Source: Kingdonia uniflora
Lineage: Eukaryota > Streptophyta > Magnoliopsida > Ranunculales > Circaeasteraceae
Direction of reading: 5' to 3'
NCBI GenBank assembly: GCA_014058105.1
Contig: JACGCM010001976.1
Span: 667,001 to 731,000 of the forward strand
DNA length: 64,000 bases
Of this stretch, positions 1 through 9,981 are shown one piece after another; positions within the stretch are counted from its first letter, which is position 1, and every line of letters starts with the position of its first letter. The position numbers were made by a program, and so were the translations under genes. The notes beneath the pieces were generated by a model, which was not told the DNA's origin, made no database searches, and worked only from the letters and a program-made list of their open reading frames with translations.

Positions 1-555
1 GTCCAAACTCCAAAGTAACAACACTAAGAATGTCCATCTTTTCAAGAACTTCTAACGCTTTCTCTAAAGTCCCCGATTTCAAATGCATGTCTATAAAGGC
101 ATTCATAAAATTTTCATATGAATCTACTGCCCCCAACTCAAGAGCACCCAAATGTACGCAAGCTGAAAGCACAGCCAACATAGCAATCCCATCAGGCCAG
201 TGTCCTCAAGATGCATTCTCCTAAAGATCGCAATAGCCTCATTCAGACGATTCATCTGAGCATAGCCATCCAAGAAATCACATTTCTCTTAGGTATTTTT
301 CTCAAACAGATCCCTTGCAGTGTCCACGCCGCCAACCTTCACATGCCATGTAACCATGGCATTCCATGAAACTACATATCTAATCGACATTCCATCGAAA
401 AGCTTGCGCGCATCCACCGAACCCCATAAGACGAGTACATTTGAATCAAAGCCATCACAACATGAACATCCGATTAAACCCAATCTGAACCGCTTGACCA
501 TGAATTACTACCCCAATCTCAATCCAACATAAACGATATATTCCCTTTAATACAA
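1..555 (-). pseudogene. PPR gene relic, paralogue of the intact PPR gene at 9982-11550
   Basis: On the minus strand this stretch reads as broken PLS-type pentatricopeptide motifs, for example DARKLFDGM and VVSWNAMV followed by DTARDLFE (about 289-501). Base for base it parallels about 10640-11220 of the intact PPR gene: both share the segments around 'aatgtccatc', 'tctaaggcattcat'-like text and 'cctttaa.acaaatgggaa'. Frameshifts and in-frame stops interrupt it, and the similarity fades near 555. The left end runs off the window, so more of the relic may lie outside. It is most simply an old duplication, not an independent functional gene. Confidence 0.75.
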
Positions 556-1539
556 ATGGGAAAGAAAATGTACCACTTGGATTCTACTCTACAAAACAAC
601 GGCCAATTCAGAACTTAGAGACCATGCTATCCATTTGATTTCTCTAGCATTTCCTGCATGTGAATATAGGAAGATACTTAAACACGTTCAAAAGGCCTAT
701 ATTCGGCCATCAAGCTTACAGAAAAGTGATGTAATGCAGGAAAGATAAAATAACGAAAACAGAGGTCAGCTCAGGCGCTCCAATATGAAGTGCAGATGAC
801 AAGAAGGCCGGCCCTGTATGTAGCCTACTAGCTTATACGCCCCAACATAATGTTCAAGATATCAAAAGTAAAAAGATGTGCACAACAGCCTGATCTGTTC
901 CACCAGCCACATCAAGATGTTTCATTTCATGGAAAGGATGCAGTTTGGAGGCCAAACTAAGGAGTTACTCAAGAACGAAAGAGATAAAGGTCAAATGTAG
1001 CAAAAATGCATAACAATGTTGAGAAAACTCCACATAGAATTTAACCTATCATTCAATAACCTACGTATGCCAACACTCATCAAATCGTTCATGAGGTCAT
1101 AGTTTGAAGGACACTACCCAAAACATTACCGACCATTATTTTGTTTTTTTCTTCTTGCACTTCTTTAAACACTGAAATATCAACTCGGCTTATTTTCTAT
1201 TCAAAAGTCTTATGCATCATATGGGAAAGGCTATTATGCATGATACTAAACATAATTAATACAAAATGAAAGACATCCCAACCTTTATACTCTCAAGTGT
1301 TACTGAATAAAATCTGATTTTCCTAAAAATGCATAGTTTGGAGCAAACTAGAGAAAACCTAGAAGCTAAACCATCTGGAATGTTAAATGGATGTATGTAA
1401 ATTTGACTTTATTGTTGTTGGAGCACTGGACAACCTGGTCCTAAGTACTGGAGTGATGTTATAGTGGGCGGAGGTACAGGGTTATGGGTAGGGCGAACTT
1501 AACACCAAGGCCCATCAATTGACGAACTTCCGGATTCCA
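556..1539. other. No gene recognised
   Basis: I see no convincing open reading frame, RNA gene or terminal repeat here. The region lies between the PPR relic and a truncated LINE and is AT-rich. Confidence 0.5.
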
Positions 1540-4500
1540 AGAAAAAAAAAACTCAGACCATGCTCCCATCAATTGGCTGGAACGTGGGGATACCAAAGCA
1601 TACCAATACTCCATTCAGATTTTGCAAAATGTGGCTCAACTATGGTCTATGGTGACTATTATTTTTTTCAAACAGAATTGGGATGCAGATTTAGAGGGTG
1701 ACCCTCGATACAGGCTTGGCAGCAAGTTAAAGAGACTGAAGACTGGCTTGAAAGAGTGGAACAGGCAGACCTTTGGCAACAATAGGAGAGCAATATCTGA
1801 GATTTGCAACAGAATTGTCACTTTGCAAAGTGACTTAGAGAGAGAGATGAAGATAACAACTCAATTGCTGCTGAACTCTCAATATAGTGAACAGATAAGG
1901 GTTGCACAAAACAATGAAGAAGACCTCTGGAAACAGAAATCCAGGGTTACTTGGCTGGAAGCTGGAGGTCAAAATACAGCCTATTTCCATGCCGTGGCAA
2001 GAATAAAGAGAACTAAAGCTGTGATAGCTTCAATTACTACTGAAGATGAGGTGACTCTTGATAACCAGAAGGATATAAAAAAGTAATATGTGGATTTTTA
2101 TGAGGAAAAAAACTGCTAGTAGACAGATGGGTTAATGAACACATTCTAAGGGCAGTTAGCAGAATTATTCCTGATGAAGAAAATGAAGCTCTTACATGTA
2201 TCCCTTCAAAGAGTGAAATAAAGAACGTGGTTTTTTAACCTCAATCCCAACAGCTCATCTGGGCCCGATGGCTTCTCAAGGGTGTTCTTTCAACATTGCT
2301 CGGTAATAGTGGGTGGGTCTAGATGTTACTAAAGCAGTGCAATCTTTTTAGTGGACTCAGTTTTGACTAGGGGCTTCAACTCTAACTTCATATTGTTGAT
2401 CCCTAAAACAAAAGATGCCAAGTACCTTAAGCAATACAGGCCTATATGTATGGGCAATTTTGTTGTTAAAATTATCTCTAAGACCATTGCTGCCAGACTC
2501 AGTGGGACTGCAAAAAGTGGTATCTAAGGAACAAGGTGCTTTCATCCAAACCAACAATTAAATGTTGGTTTGGCTTCTGAGATGATCAATGAGCTGGAAA
2601 AGATACTTGAGTCCAGGATATTGATACTTTAAGTTGGAAATTCTTATTCCTTGTTCTCAGGAAAATGGGGTTTGCAAACAAGCTTTGTAACTGGATCAAT
2701 GTTCTTCGAAAGATTAGTTTTATTTCTATTCTCATAAATAGAGGGCCTTGGTGTTAAGTAGAGGACTGATTGACCTTAAAAATATGGGCAAAGTTCACCA
2801 ATGCTGTCTACTAAAGGTGTCATCGCTTCCACTCATTTGTTGTTTGCTGATGGCATATTTGTCTTCTCAAATGGCCATATGAGGGGGCTGAGAGCTGTTT
2901 GGAGATGGTTGGAGGATTACCAGGATGTTACAGGTCAAATGTTTAGTGTAGACAAGAGCAAGCTCTTCCTGGGTACTATCAAAAATGAGAAGCATAAAGT
3001 CAAAGATCTCTTTGGTTTTAAAGGGTCCTGCCTAAGAGATACCTTGGCATCCCTTTAATTCAAGGTTAGAGTAAAGAAGTCCACTATTATTCCCTTGGTG
3101 AAAAAATCAAAAAAATAGCTAGTAACTGGGCTGTTAATCTCCTTTCTCTGCAGGGTAGATCTGTGCTGGTAAAGTCTGTTTTGAGCAGCATTTCTATATA
3201 CAATATAGGCATTTATAAATGGCCAGCTAGTGTCAAAAAAGAAGGTGAGCAAATCTTGAGAATTTTTTTGTGGTCTGGGAGCACTAAAAATAAAATAAAA
3301 GCTTGTACTATTGCCCGGGACAAGGTCTGCCAACCAGTGGAGGAGGGAGGTGCTGGTATTAAAAGACTCAAGGACATAAACCGAGCTCTACTAATGAAGC
3401 TGTCCTGATTTTTTTTAAGCTCTGATGATGATTGGAGTAGTTGATGAGAGCTAAGTTTACATCTAAAGTTGGCAACTTATCCACTGTTACTAAAGGGTCA
3501 TCAATTTGGTCTGAAATTAAATAGGAAATGGTCATTCAAAATACAGCCTGGATCATACGTGATGGTTCTCAAATTGATATTTGGAGATATAACTGGTGTT
3601 CTAACAGATATCTCAAGGATAGCATTAATAACAGCAACCTCCCTTGATGTCAGAAGAAAGCAAAACTAAGTAGCATTGACTTGCTGCTTATTTTGTTCAG
3701 ATTCACCATTGACATATCAAACATCAAAATTTGCAGAGAAGTATGGATAGCTGACATCCATGGTAAATTTTCTGCTAAGAGTGCCTTTAAAGTTATCAGA
3801 AAAAGAGGTCAAAAAATGTGGTGGAGTCCTTATCTGAAAAAATAAATGGCCTCCACCCTAGACTTCCTATGTGGCAGTGGAGGCTTTGTCATGAAGATAT
3901 CCCTACTGAAGATAACATAAAGAAGAAAGGGATTCTTTTAGTCTCTAGACGTAGTCTATGCAATGCAGAAGAAGTGTTCGTGAGTCACTTAATGTGGGAA
4001 TGCTGCTATAGTAGAAGTGTGTGGGATTGGATTGCTAATATTTTCCAATTGCTAGTCATATAGCCATTTTCAACTTACAAAACTTATATCAATATCTCCG
4101 GCTAGGTGCAGTTTGGGGAAGCTCTAATCTGATATGGAGGGCTAGGAATGTTGTGCCTTTTGAAGAAGCTCAAATTCATATGGATAAAGTAAAATAAAAG
4201 TGGATCTCTAAAATACAAGAGACAGCTTATCTCGCTAAAGCCTGCATGAATAATTGTCAAGAGGCATTGGGCATTATTCATGGGCTTAGAGTTCCAGCAC
4301 ACCCAATAAACAATCATGTCATCAAGTCTTGTTACTGGAAACTTCCCAATGCTGATGAACTAAAACTCAATACCGATGGGGTTTCTAAATAAAATCCTGG
4401 TAGAGAAGGCATTGGCTTCATTATTACAGACAGTGATGGCTTCTATGGGGCTGCGGGTAAGTACTAACTTCATGGCAGAGTGGAAGGCTATTATTCACGG

Positions 4501-4866
4501 GGTCAAATGTGCAGCCTCAAATGGTTGGATTATTGCATGGGTTGAGTCCGACTCTACAGCTGCAGTGATGGACTTTACTTCTGGCAGCATACCATGGTCT
4601 TTGATTGGAGAGCGGAATGAAGCAAGTCACAACATGATACAAAATGAGATTTTCTACCACTTAAAAAGAAGCAAACTTCAGGTCTGACCAGTTGGCAGGG
4701 AGGGGTTCAAAGCTACATGAAGGGGCTCAAGAGATTAATGTAGGGAGACCTCAATCTTTGTATAAGATTGAGGAACCAAATAGGGAATATAGATTTTGCT
4801 AATTTGGAGTGGTGAGTTTCTCTCCCACTGCCTTGTATTGTTATTGGTACCCTGAACAATAAAATC
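1540..4866 (+). mobile_element. 5'-truncated, degenerate LINE (L1-type non-LTR retrotransposon)
   Basis: Fragments follow LINE ORF2 order on the plus strand. They are the end of the endonuclease (DHAP-like and PFRFCKMW-like text, 1555-1640), the linker before reverse transcriptase, reverse transcriptase, a zf-RVT-type region and RNase H. The 3' end is near the AATAAA-containing text at 4855-4866. No 5' UTR or ORF1 is present, as is usual for LINEs truncated during reverse transcription. I could not define target-site duplications. Many stops and frameshifts show it is old and inactive. Confidence 0.8.
1622..4687 (+). pseudogene. LINE ORF2 (reverse transcriptase / RNase H) remnant
   Basis: The longest open piece (1622-2086, 154 codons) holds the typical LINE linker with LKRLKTGLKEWNRQTFG and later KSRVTWLEAGGQNTAYFH. 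Reverse-transcriptase text appears at about 2260-3060, including GPDGFS and LLFADGIFVFS. In the latter the catalytic FADD of LINE reverse transcriptases reads FADG, so an essential aspartate is lost. At 3818-4063 a zf-RVT-like segment (MWQWRLCHEDIPTEDNI, then HLMWEC) is seen. At 4340-4690 an RNase H-like segment starts at the LNTDG-type motif and includes WVESDSTAAV. Stops between these blocks make it non-functional. Confidence 0.8.
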
Positions 4867-5645
4867 AATCTAATTTAGCATGCACTCAAGGCTGAAACCC
4901 ATGGAGAAAATAACCAATCTCATGTAATGGTGTAATGTCCCAAACTATTTTCATTGGTGGCCAGATGTAGTTGGCAACACTCTATAATCACATGAAAACT
5001 TTTCCTAAGGGTTTCTTCTCCATCTTCTTCACATCAAAACTTAAGTGGTTTATGACAAACAATGTATAGTAAAACTTATGTACATTCATATTGTAGAGAC
5101 CACCCTTATAGTATAAATATAAAGGGGATATTAACTTACGGCGGATGTATAAAGTTCAGAATCCATAGCTCTAGAAATTGTCCACTGACCATTCCGCTAT
5201 CCCCGACTTTCCTAGACTTCTAAATGATGTGGATAGCAATTGTCATTGCCAAGATGATGTTATCGAGAAGCCCACAAAAACAGGAGAATACTTTCTAAAG
5301 GGCATTTATAACTTCATAAAGCATGAAAAATTCTAAACTGGACTTTAAGTAAGATGGTGTAGTTTTCTCAAGCTATTCTTAAACATAGCTTTATAACCTC
5401 CTGCCACAAGCAACAAGTCCACTAATTTACTCCAGAGACTTGGTAGAAGACCGTGTTCCACTCCACTATCTTTGCAAATTTATATTTGGTAAGTTAATGA
5501 AGTTGATTTTTCTGTCAATAACTTAATAAAAAGGTCACATGATCTACTTAACAGCGGAATTCTGCATCCTAATTTTATTCCTACTTTTATTACATTTTTG
5601 GGTGTTTGATACATGGATCTACCAAGCGACGGTGTGCTTACCTAC
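4867..5645. other. No gene recognised
   Basis: This AT-rich interval between the LINE 3' end and a solo LTR holds no reading frame I can assign. A short open frame at 5539-5775 runs into the LTR and has no recognisable domain. Confidence 0.5.
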
Positions 5646-5650
5646 AGGTA

Positions 5651-6045
5651 TGATCCAGGAGGATCTAAACATTAAACCCCTCAAAAGAAGACCAAGTCGT
5701 TCGAACGAGCCATGGAGTTGTTCGAACGAATCGAAGATAAAGGCAAGCATACTTTTTGTCTCGTTTTTTAGTTAAAAATTGGGAAGTCGTTCAAACGACT
5801 TATAGGTCCGTTCGAACGACTATCCCGACTACTTCTAAATTTAGGTTGTTTTAAGGGAAAATTGGTCCTATATTGTAACTAGGAAACTTGTAACCTATTT
5901 AAGAGCAAGGCTAGGCAATGCTAAAAGAGAAGTTGTAATCAATTGAATTGAGCAATAGAAGTTCCTATTGGAAAATTATCGCACCAAATCCTTAGTTTGT
6001 GTTAATTCTTCTTCTGAGATTAGTCTCTACTTTGATTGTGGATTA
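5651..6045 (+). repeat. Solo LTR, gypsy-like family A, with target-site duplication AGGTA
   Basis: The 395-bp segment begins TGATCCAGGAGGATC and ends GTGGATTA, so its termini are near-inverted (TGATCC / GGATTA). The same ends bound the minus-strand LTRs at 6084-6607 and 7070-7603. AGGTA occurs directly before it (5646-5650) and directly after it (6046-6050), as expected for a five-base target duplication. No polypurine tract precedes it and no interior follows, so it is a solo LTR. It contains TTCGAA-centred palindromes at 5698-5732 and 5785-5822. Confidence 0.85.
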
Positions 6046-6083
6046 AGGTATAACGATATAGATGGGGTACGAAACTAGCAGGT

Positions 6084-6607
6084 TAATCCACAATACAAAT
6101 TAAGAATAACCTAATTAGAAGAATAATACAAGGAACACACAAATTGGCGGGAGAATTTCTTTTTAGAGCTTCAATTGCTCAATTAATTTGATTACAATCA
6201 AATTACTCTCAAAACCCTAAGTCTCTCTCTCAAAACTTGGATTGATCTAACATCATCTTCCTTTGCCTAGCCTTTCCCCTTTATGAGGGTTACAAGTTCC
6301 TAGTTACAAAACTAGGACAATTATGCCCTTAAACGCCTAAAATAATAGGCTGAATCGCGCCTCTGTTCGAACAGAAAGAAGTGCATTCGAACAGAACACT
6401 CAGTTAGGTGTTTCTTCGAATAGAAATAAAAGTATATTCGAACAAAAATGAACAGACTAAAAGTCTATTCGAACATAACACTCAGACAGGTGTTTCTTCG
6501 AATAGAAATAAAAGTCTATTCGAACAAAAATGAGTGTATTCGAACAAAAAGTCTGTTCGAATAGATTTTAAAAAAAGTCTAAAAATTACCCAGATCCTCC
6601 TGGATCA
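6084..6607 (-). repeat. 3' LTR of the composite gypsy-like element
   Basis: This 524-bp LTR starts (minus strand) TGATCCAGGAGGATCTGGG at 6607 and ends GGATTA at 6084. It is preceded on the minus strand by a purine-rich tract (about 6608-6622). About eight TTCGAA cores with flanking A/T or AC lie between 6365 and 6565. Confidence 0.85.
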
Positions 6608-7069
6608 TGGCTCCCCTCTTTAGGAGCCTTGAGCTCCTGCTCAAGCTAGAACTGGAGATGTGGGAATGCGGCTATACCCATTGCCCTACTGTGCCACTTC
6701 GACTTGCTAGGTACTTGACCTTTCTTCCTAAGTCGGAACGACTCAATACTACCCCGTCTTGTAGCATGAACTTTCCTCTCTAGAATACTATCCTCTTACA
6801 ACAGATCTTCTCTTTCCATCCATAAGTCATCAACTGACGGTAGGCGAGTGTCGATTGTAGAATCTTCATCTAAAAGAGATGGCTCAAACAACTTCAAATG
6901 CTCGACATTACTCACCGAATACATCTTCATGAAAGGTGGCAAATCCAATTCATACTCACATGCCTTGCCTTGCAGCAACTTCCGGTGAAACACACTACGC
7001 CCCTTGGGATCATCATATCCTACAACATACTCTGACGGAACAATAGGTTGTATCTGCATAGCTACCAAC
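6608..7069 (-). pseudogene. Mini-interior: integrase end fused to the leader
   Basis: A 90-codon open frame (7068-6796, minus) starts a few bases after the LTR. It runs from leader sequence straight into text also found at the pol end of the larger interior, including SLLDEDSTIDTRLPSVDDLW. Compared with 7729-8197, sequence between CEY and LDL is missing, so an internal deletion joined two pol pieces. The region just after the LTR (7069-7054, minus) reads TTGGTAGCTATGC, which resembles a decayed initiator-methionine primer binding site (TGGTATCAGAGC). The fragment has no catalytic domain. Confidence 0.6.
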
Positions 7070-7603
7070 TAATCCACAATACGATTGAGAAGCTATAGTT
7101 AGTAGAAAAGTACGAAGAATGCCAAATTGAATGGGAAAAATAAGAGATTCAATTGTATAAATCAAGTAATTACAATGAATAAACTCTAAAACCCTAAGCT
7201 TCTTCCTTAGAACTTCTCTCTAGATCTAACCTAACAAAGAAATAATCTAAGTTCCCTTTATATACTAGGGAACTCGAAATAATAAAAGAAAGGATCTCAA
7301 GGCAAAACTACGCCTAAAAATCACAAAACACGCCAAGGCTGAATCGCGCCTCTATTCGAATAAAATAAATGTATTCGAATAGAATTAAATCTATTCGAAT
7401 AAAACCCCTCAGGCAGAAATACCATAAATGTATTCGAATAGAATAAAATCTATTCGAATAAAACACCTCAAGCAGAAATGTATTCGAATAGATTTTATCT
7501 ATTCGAATAGAACACCTCAGGCTAAAAAGTATTCGAACATAAACAATTTTGTTCGAATAGAAACTTGAAAAACTTCATGTCTTCTTCAGATCCTCTTGGA
7601 TCA
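7070..7603 (-). repeat. Middle LTR of the composite gypsy-like element
   Basis: This 534-bp LTR is bounded by the same termini as the others (TAATCC at 7070 and GGATCA at 7598-7603 on the plus strand). It is preceded on the minus strand by the polypurine tract CTAAAGGGGGGAAC (about 7606-7620). Its centre (7345-7565) carries about twelve TTCGAA cores, mostly as ATTCGAATA. Confidence 0.85.
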
Positions 7604-7639
7604 TGGTTCCCCCCTTTAGGAACCTTGAGCTCCTGCTCA

Positions 7640-8240
7640 AGCTAGAACTGAAGATGTGGGAATGCGGCGATGCCCAATTCCTTACTGTACCACTTCGACT
7701 TACTCGGTAGCTGACCCTTCTTCCCAATTCAGAACAATTTAATACCACCCCGTCTTGTAGTATAAACCTTCATCTCTAAAATACCATCCTCCTGCAACGG
7801 ATCTTCTCTTTCCATCCATAAGTCATCAACTGACGGTAGGCGAATGTCTATTGTAGAGTCTTCATCTAGAAGAGACGGCTCAAACAACTTCAAATGCTCG
7901 GCATTAATCACCGAATACATTTTCATGAAAGGTGACAAATCCAACTGGAAGGCATTACCACCAATCTTCTTGAGTATCAAAAACGAACCATAACAGATAG
8001 GTTTCCCCAAAATGACCTACCACCCGGGAACAATGTGCCTCTCGAATCCACTGCAAACGGTCTCCACCCTCAGGAATACATAGTAGACTGCCCCTGTAAA
8101 TCCAACCATCCTTCAGAACATACTCGCAAGTCTTGCCCTGCAGCAACTTCTCGTGAATCACACTGAGCTCCTTGAAACGGATCAACAATGGCCTCAACTA
8201 AGCGGATCAACAATGGCCTCGACTAAGCTCTGCTTCACCT
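7640..8240 (-). pseudogene. Gypsy pol C-terminus: integrase zinc-binding scrap and tail
   Basis: At 8197-7955 the minus strand shows the H2C2-type integrase zinc-binding text IREAHCSRVVGHFGE. At 8010-7729 it shows the integrase C-terminal motif type ILKKIGGNAFQLDLSPF followed by MYSV.NAEHLK. The catalytic D,D,E core between them is missing, and the two pieces overlap in different frames. The polypurine tract follows. It is a deletion derivative, not a working integrase. Confidence 0.75.
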
Positions 8241-8409
8241 GAATACTAACATCAAAAAGTTCTTCCCGACTCTCCTCCTCGGTAGCCATAGTCTGCTGAA
8301 ACATAAGTGTAAGCTTAGGATTCGGTTTATCTAAATCCGGGAGGTCAACAACCGTTGCAGCTCGTGCATCTCTCTTTCTTGCTCTTCTTCTCCTTCAACC
8401 TAAGCTCCG

Positions 8410-9402
8410 GGTGAAGTTTCCAACATTTATCTGAAATATGCCCACTCACCTTACAATGACTGCAATAATTCTCCTTGGACAAAGACCCCTCTCCTTTGGA
8501 CTATCTCTTATGCCCATTTTTCCAACTAGACTTGTACCCCGACCTGTTCTTGTTGTCTTCTTTGTCACTCTTCAAGTACTTGCCTTCAATAGCAATTGCC
8601 TTCACGGTAGCGTCTTCGATATTGGCCACAGTAAAGAGCTTCAACTCTTTTCTAATGACTCCGACAAACCCCCTCTGTACTTCATGAACACCTCATACTT
8701 GTCAACATCGATGTTCAAAACCAAAACTTGGTTATGAAATGCCGTAGTGTACTCTTGAACGGATTGCTCGAACTTTTGACGCAAATTATGCCATTTGAAC
8801 CATCTCTCTTCCTCATACCCAATCGGATAAAATTGCTTTCTCACTAATACCTTGAATTCCTTCAAACTCAAACTTCCTACTTCGTGACGTTTCCGATAGG
8901 ACTTCCACCACGTGAGTGCATGACTTGCGAATTTTAATGTAGAAAAACATATTTTCTGAGCATTGGAGTATTCATAAATGGAAAAATAAGTTTTTAACCT
9001 ATCTAACCAATTATCCAACATCTCGGCATCGATTGAACCGTCGAATACCAAAATTTTAATTTTAAAATCGATACAAAGATTACGCATAGGATTCATTGAC
9101 TTACCAATAACCGGTCGCTCCTCGACGGATTCGGCATCACTATAATCACTATCTACCTCCTCGGTACCCCCGTCTCTATCCTCCTCCGCAACCCCTTTTT
9201 TCTTCGAGCGTACTCGCCCTTTCACCGAAGCGAAAGCTTTTGCAAGGTTCGTGAGACATAATTGCTCTACCAACTCCCCTAGAGTAGTAGTTAGGTCAGA
9301 AACCTTCTTTTCCAAAGTCGTGAGTCGATCTTCAGAATCGCCCATCTCCAAATTTGTCTTCTTCTTCGAGTTAGGCTTTCGATGAATCCTCAACGGACTC
9401 AC
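8410..9402 (-). CDS. Gypsy-type gag (capsid) with downstream CCHC knuckle
   Basis: An open frame of 253 codons (9402-8641) encodes a Ty3/gypsy-type Gag. After a charged N-terminus with a heptad-like segment (LEKKVSDLTTTLGELVEQL, about residues 30-50), the retrotransposon-gag core starts with LVFDGSIDAEMLDNWLDRL. It continues with FASHALTWWKSY and LRQKFEQSVQEYTTAF. Beyond the stop, at 8466-8425, a nucleocapsid knuckle is visible as YCSHCKVSGHISDKCW (C-X2-C-X4-H-X4-C). A stop or frameshift separates knuckle and capsid. Gag would assemble virus-like particles and bind RNA. The open capsid frame suggests moderate age; no partner pol survives here. Confidence 0.75.
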
Positions 9403-9418
9403 TAGGTTCCCCTTTGTT

Positions 9419-9475
9419 TGCTGTTCGAATAGATTTTAAAAAAAGTCTAAAAATGACCTAGATCGTCCTGGGTCA
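9419..9475 (-). repeat. Truncated 5' LTR stub of the gypsy-like element
   Basis: The minus strand reads TGACCCAGGACGATCTAGG and matches the first 55 or so bases of the LTRs at 6607 and 7603, then passes directly into the gag leader. Most of the LTR is deleted. CAGGT at 9476-9480 is the right target duplication. Confidence 0.75.
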
Positions 9476-9480
9476 CAGGT

Positions 9481-9981
9481 GCAAGGCACGTTTAATTGTT
9501 ATTATAATCTTATTATGTTCTTTTGCTACTAAGTATACAGGTGCATCAAGTTACAATCCACCCATAAAAATGTCTAGATGGGGTTCATAAGGCAAATGCA
9601 GTGCTAAATATGAAACTTCATGGAACATTTGCACGAGAAAGTAATGAATCCAAGCATAAATGACACAAGTAAAGGATGAGCATTGAAGTAATATCGTATA
9701 TACTTGCAAGCATATGAACTCTACAATGAATAAGAGAACTTGCAGCTATGATATGAACGTACCAGATGGTTACAGACTATTTGATAAGTCAACTGCTGCT
9801 GCTGCCTATATGGTGCGATTGTAATTGTAGGAAATGTGCCTTGTACTCTCAAACATAGTGTTAGAGTTGGGGCACGTCATACTCTTTTTTAGCAAACTTT
9901 CATCCAAAGATGGTAGAAAAAATACCATGCAAGAGCAATACCAGATAGACTTCTTGCCACTCTTCATATGCAAGCAGTATC
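9481..9981. other. 3' flank of the PPR gene; no other gene seen
   Basis: No recognisable reading frame or repeat. The 3' UTR of the minus-strand PPR gene is expected here. I could not identify the polyadenylation point. Confidence 0.4.

Larger units (their letters stand above)
6084..9475 (-). mobile_element. Internally deleted Ty3/gypsy-like element with three LTR segments
   Basis: Read on the minus strand the order is: partial LTR (9475-9419), gag and a shrunken pol (9418-7604), full LTR (7603-7070), a 460-bp interior (7069-6608), and full LTR (6607-6084). CAGGT flanks the whole block on both sides (6079-6083 and 9476-9480), so it behaves as one insertion. Purine-rich tracts precede both full LTRs. 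Protease, reverse transcriptase and RNase H are absent, leaving gag and the integrase end. It could only have moved with enzymes supplied by relatives. The middle LTR may come from recombination between tandem copies. Confidence 0.8.
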
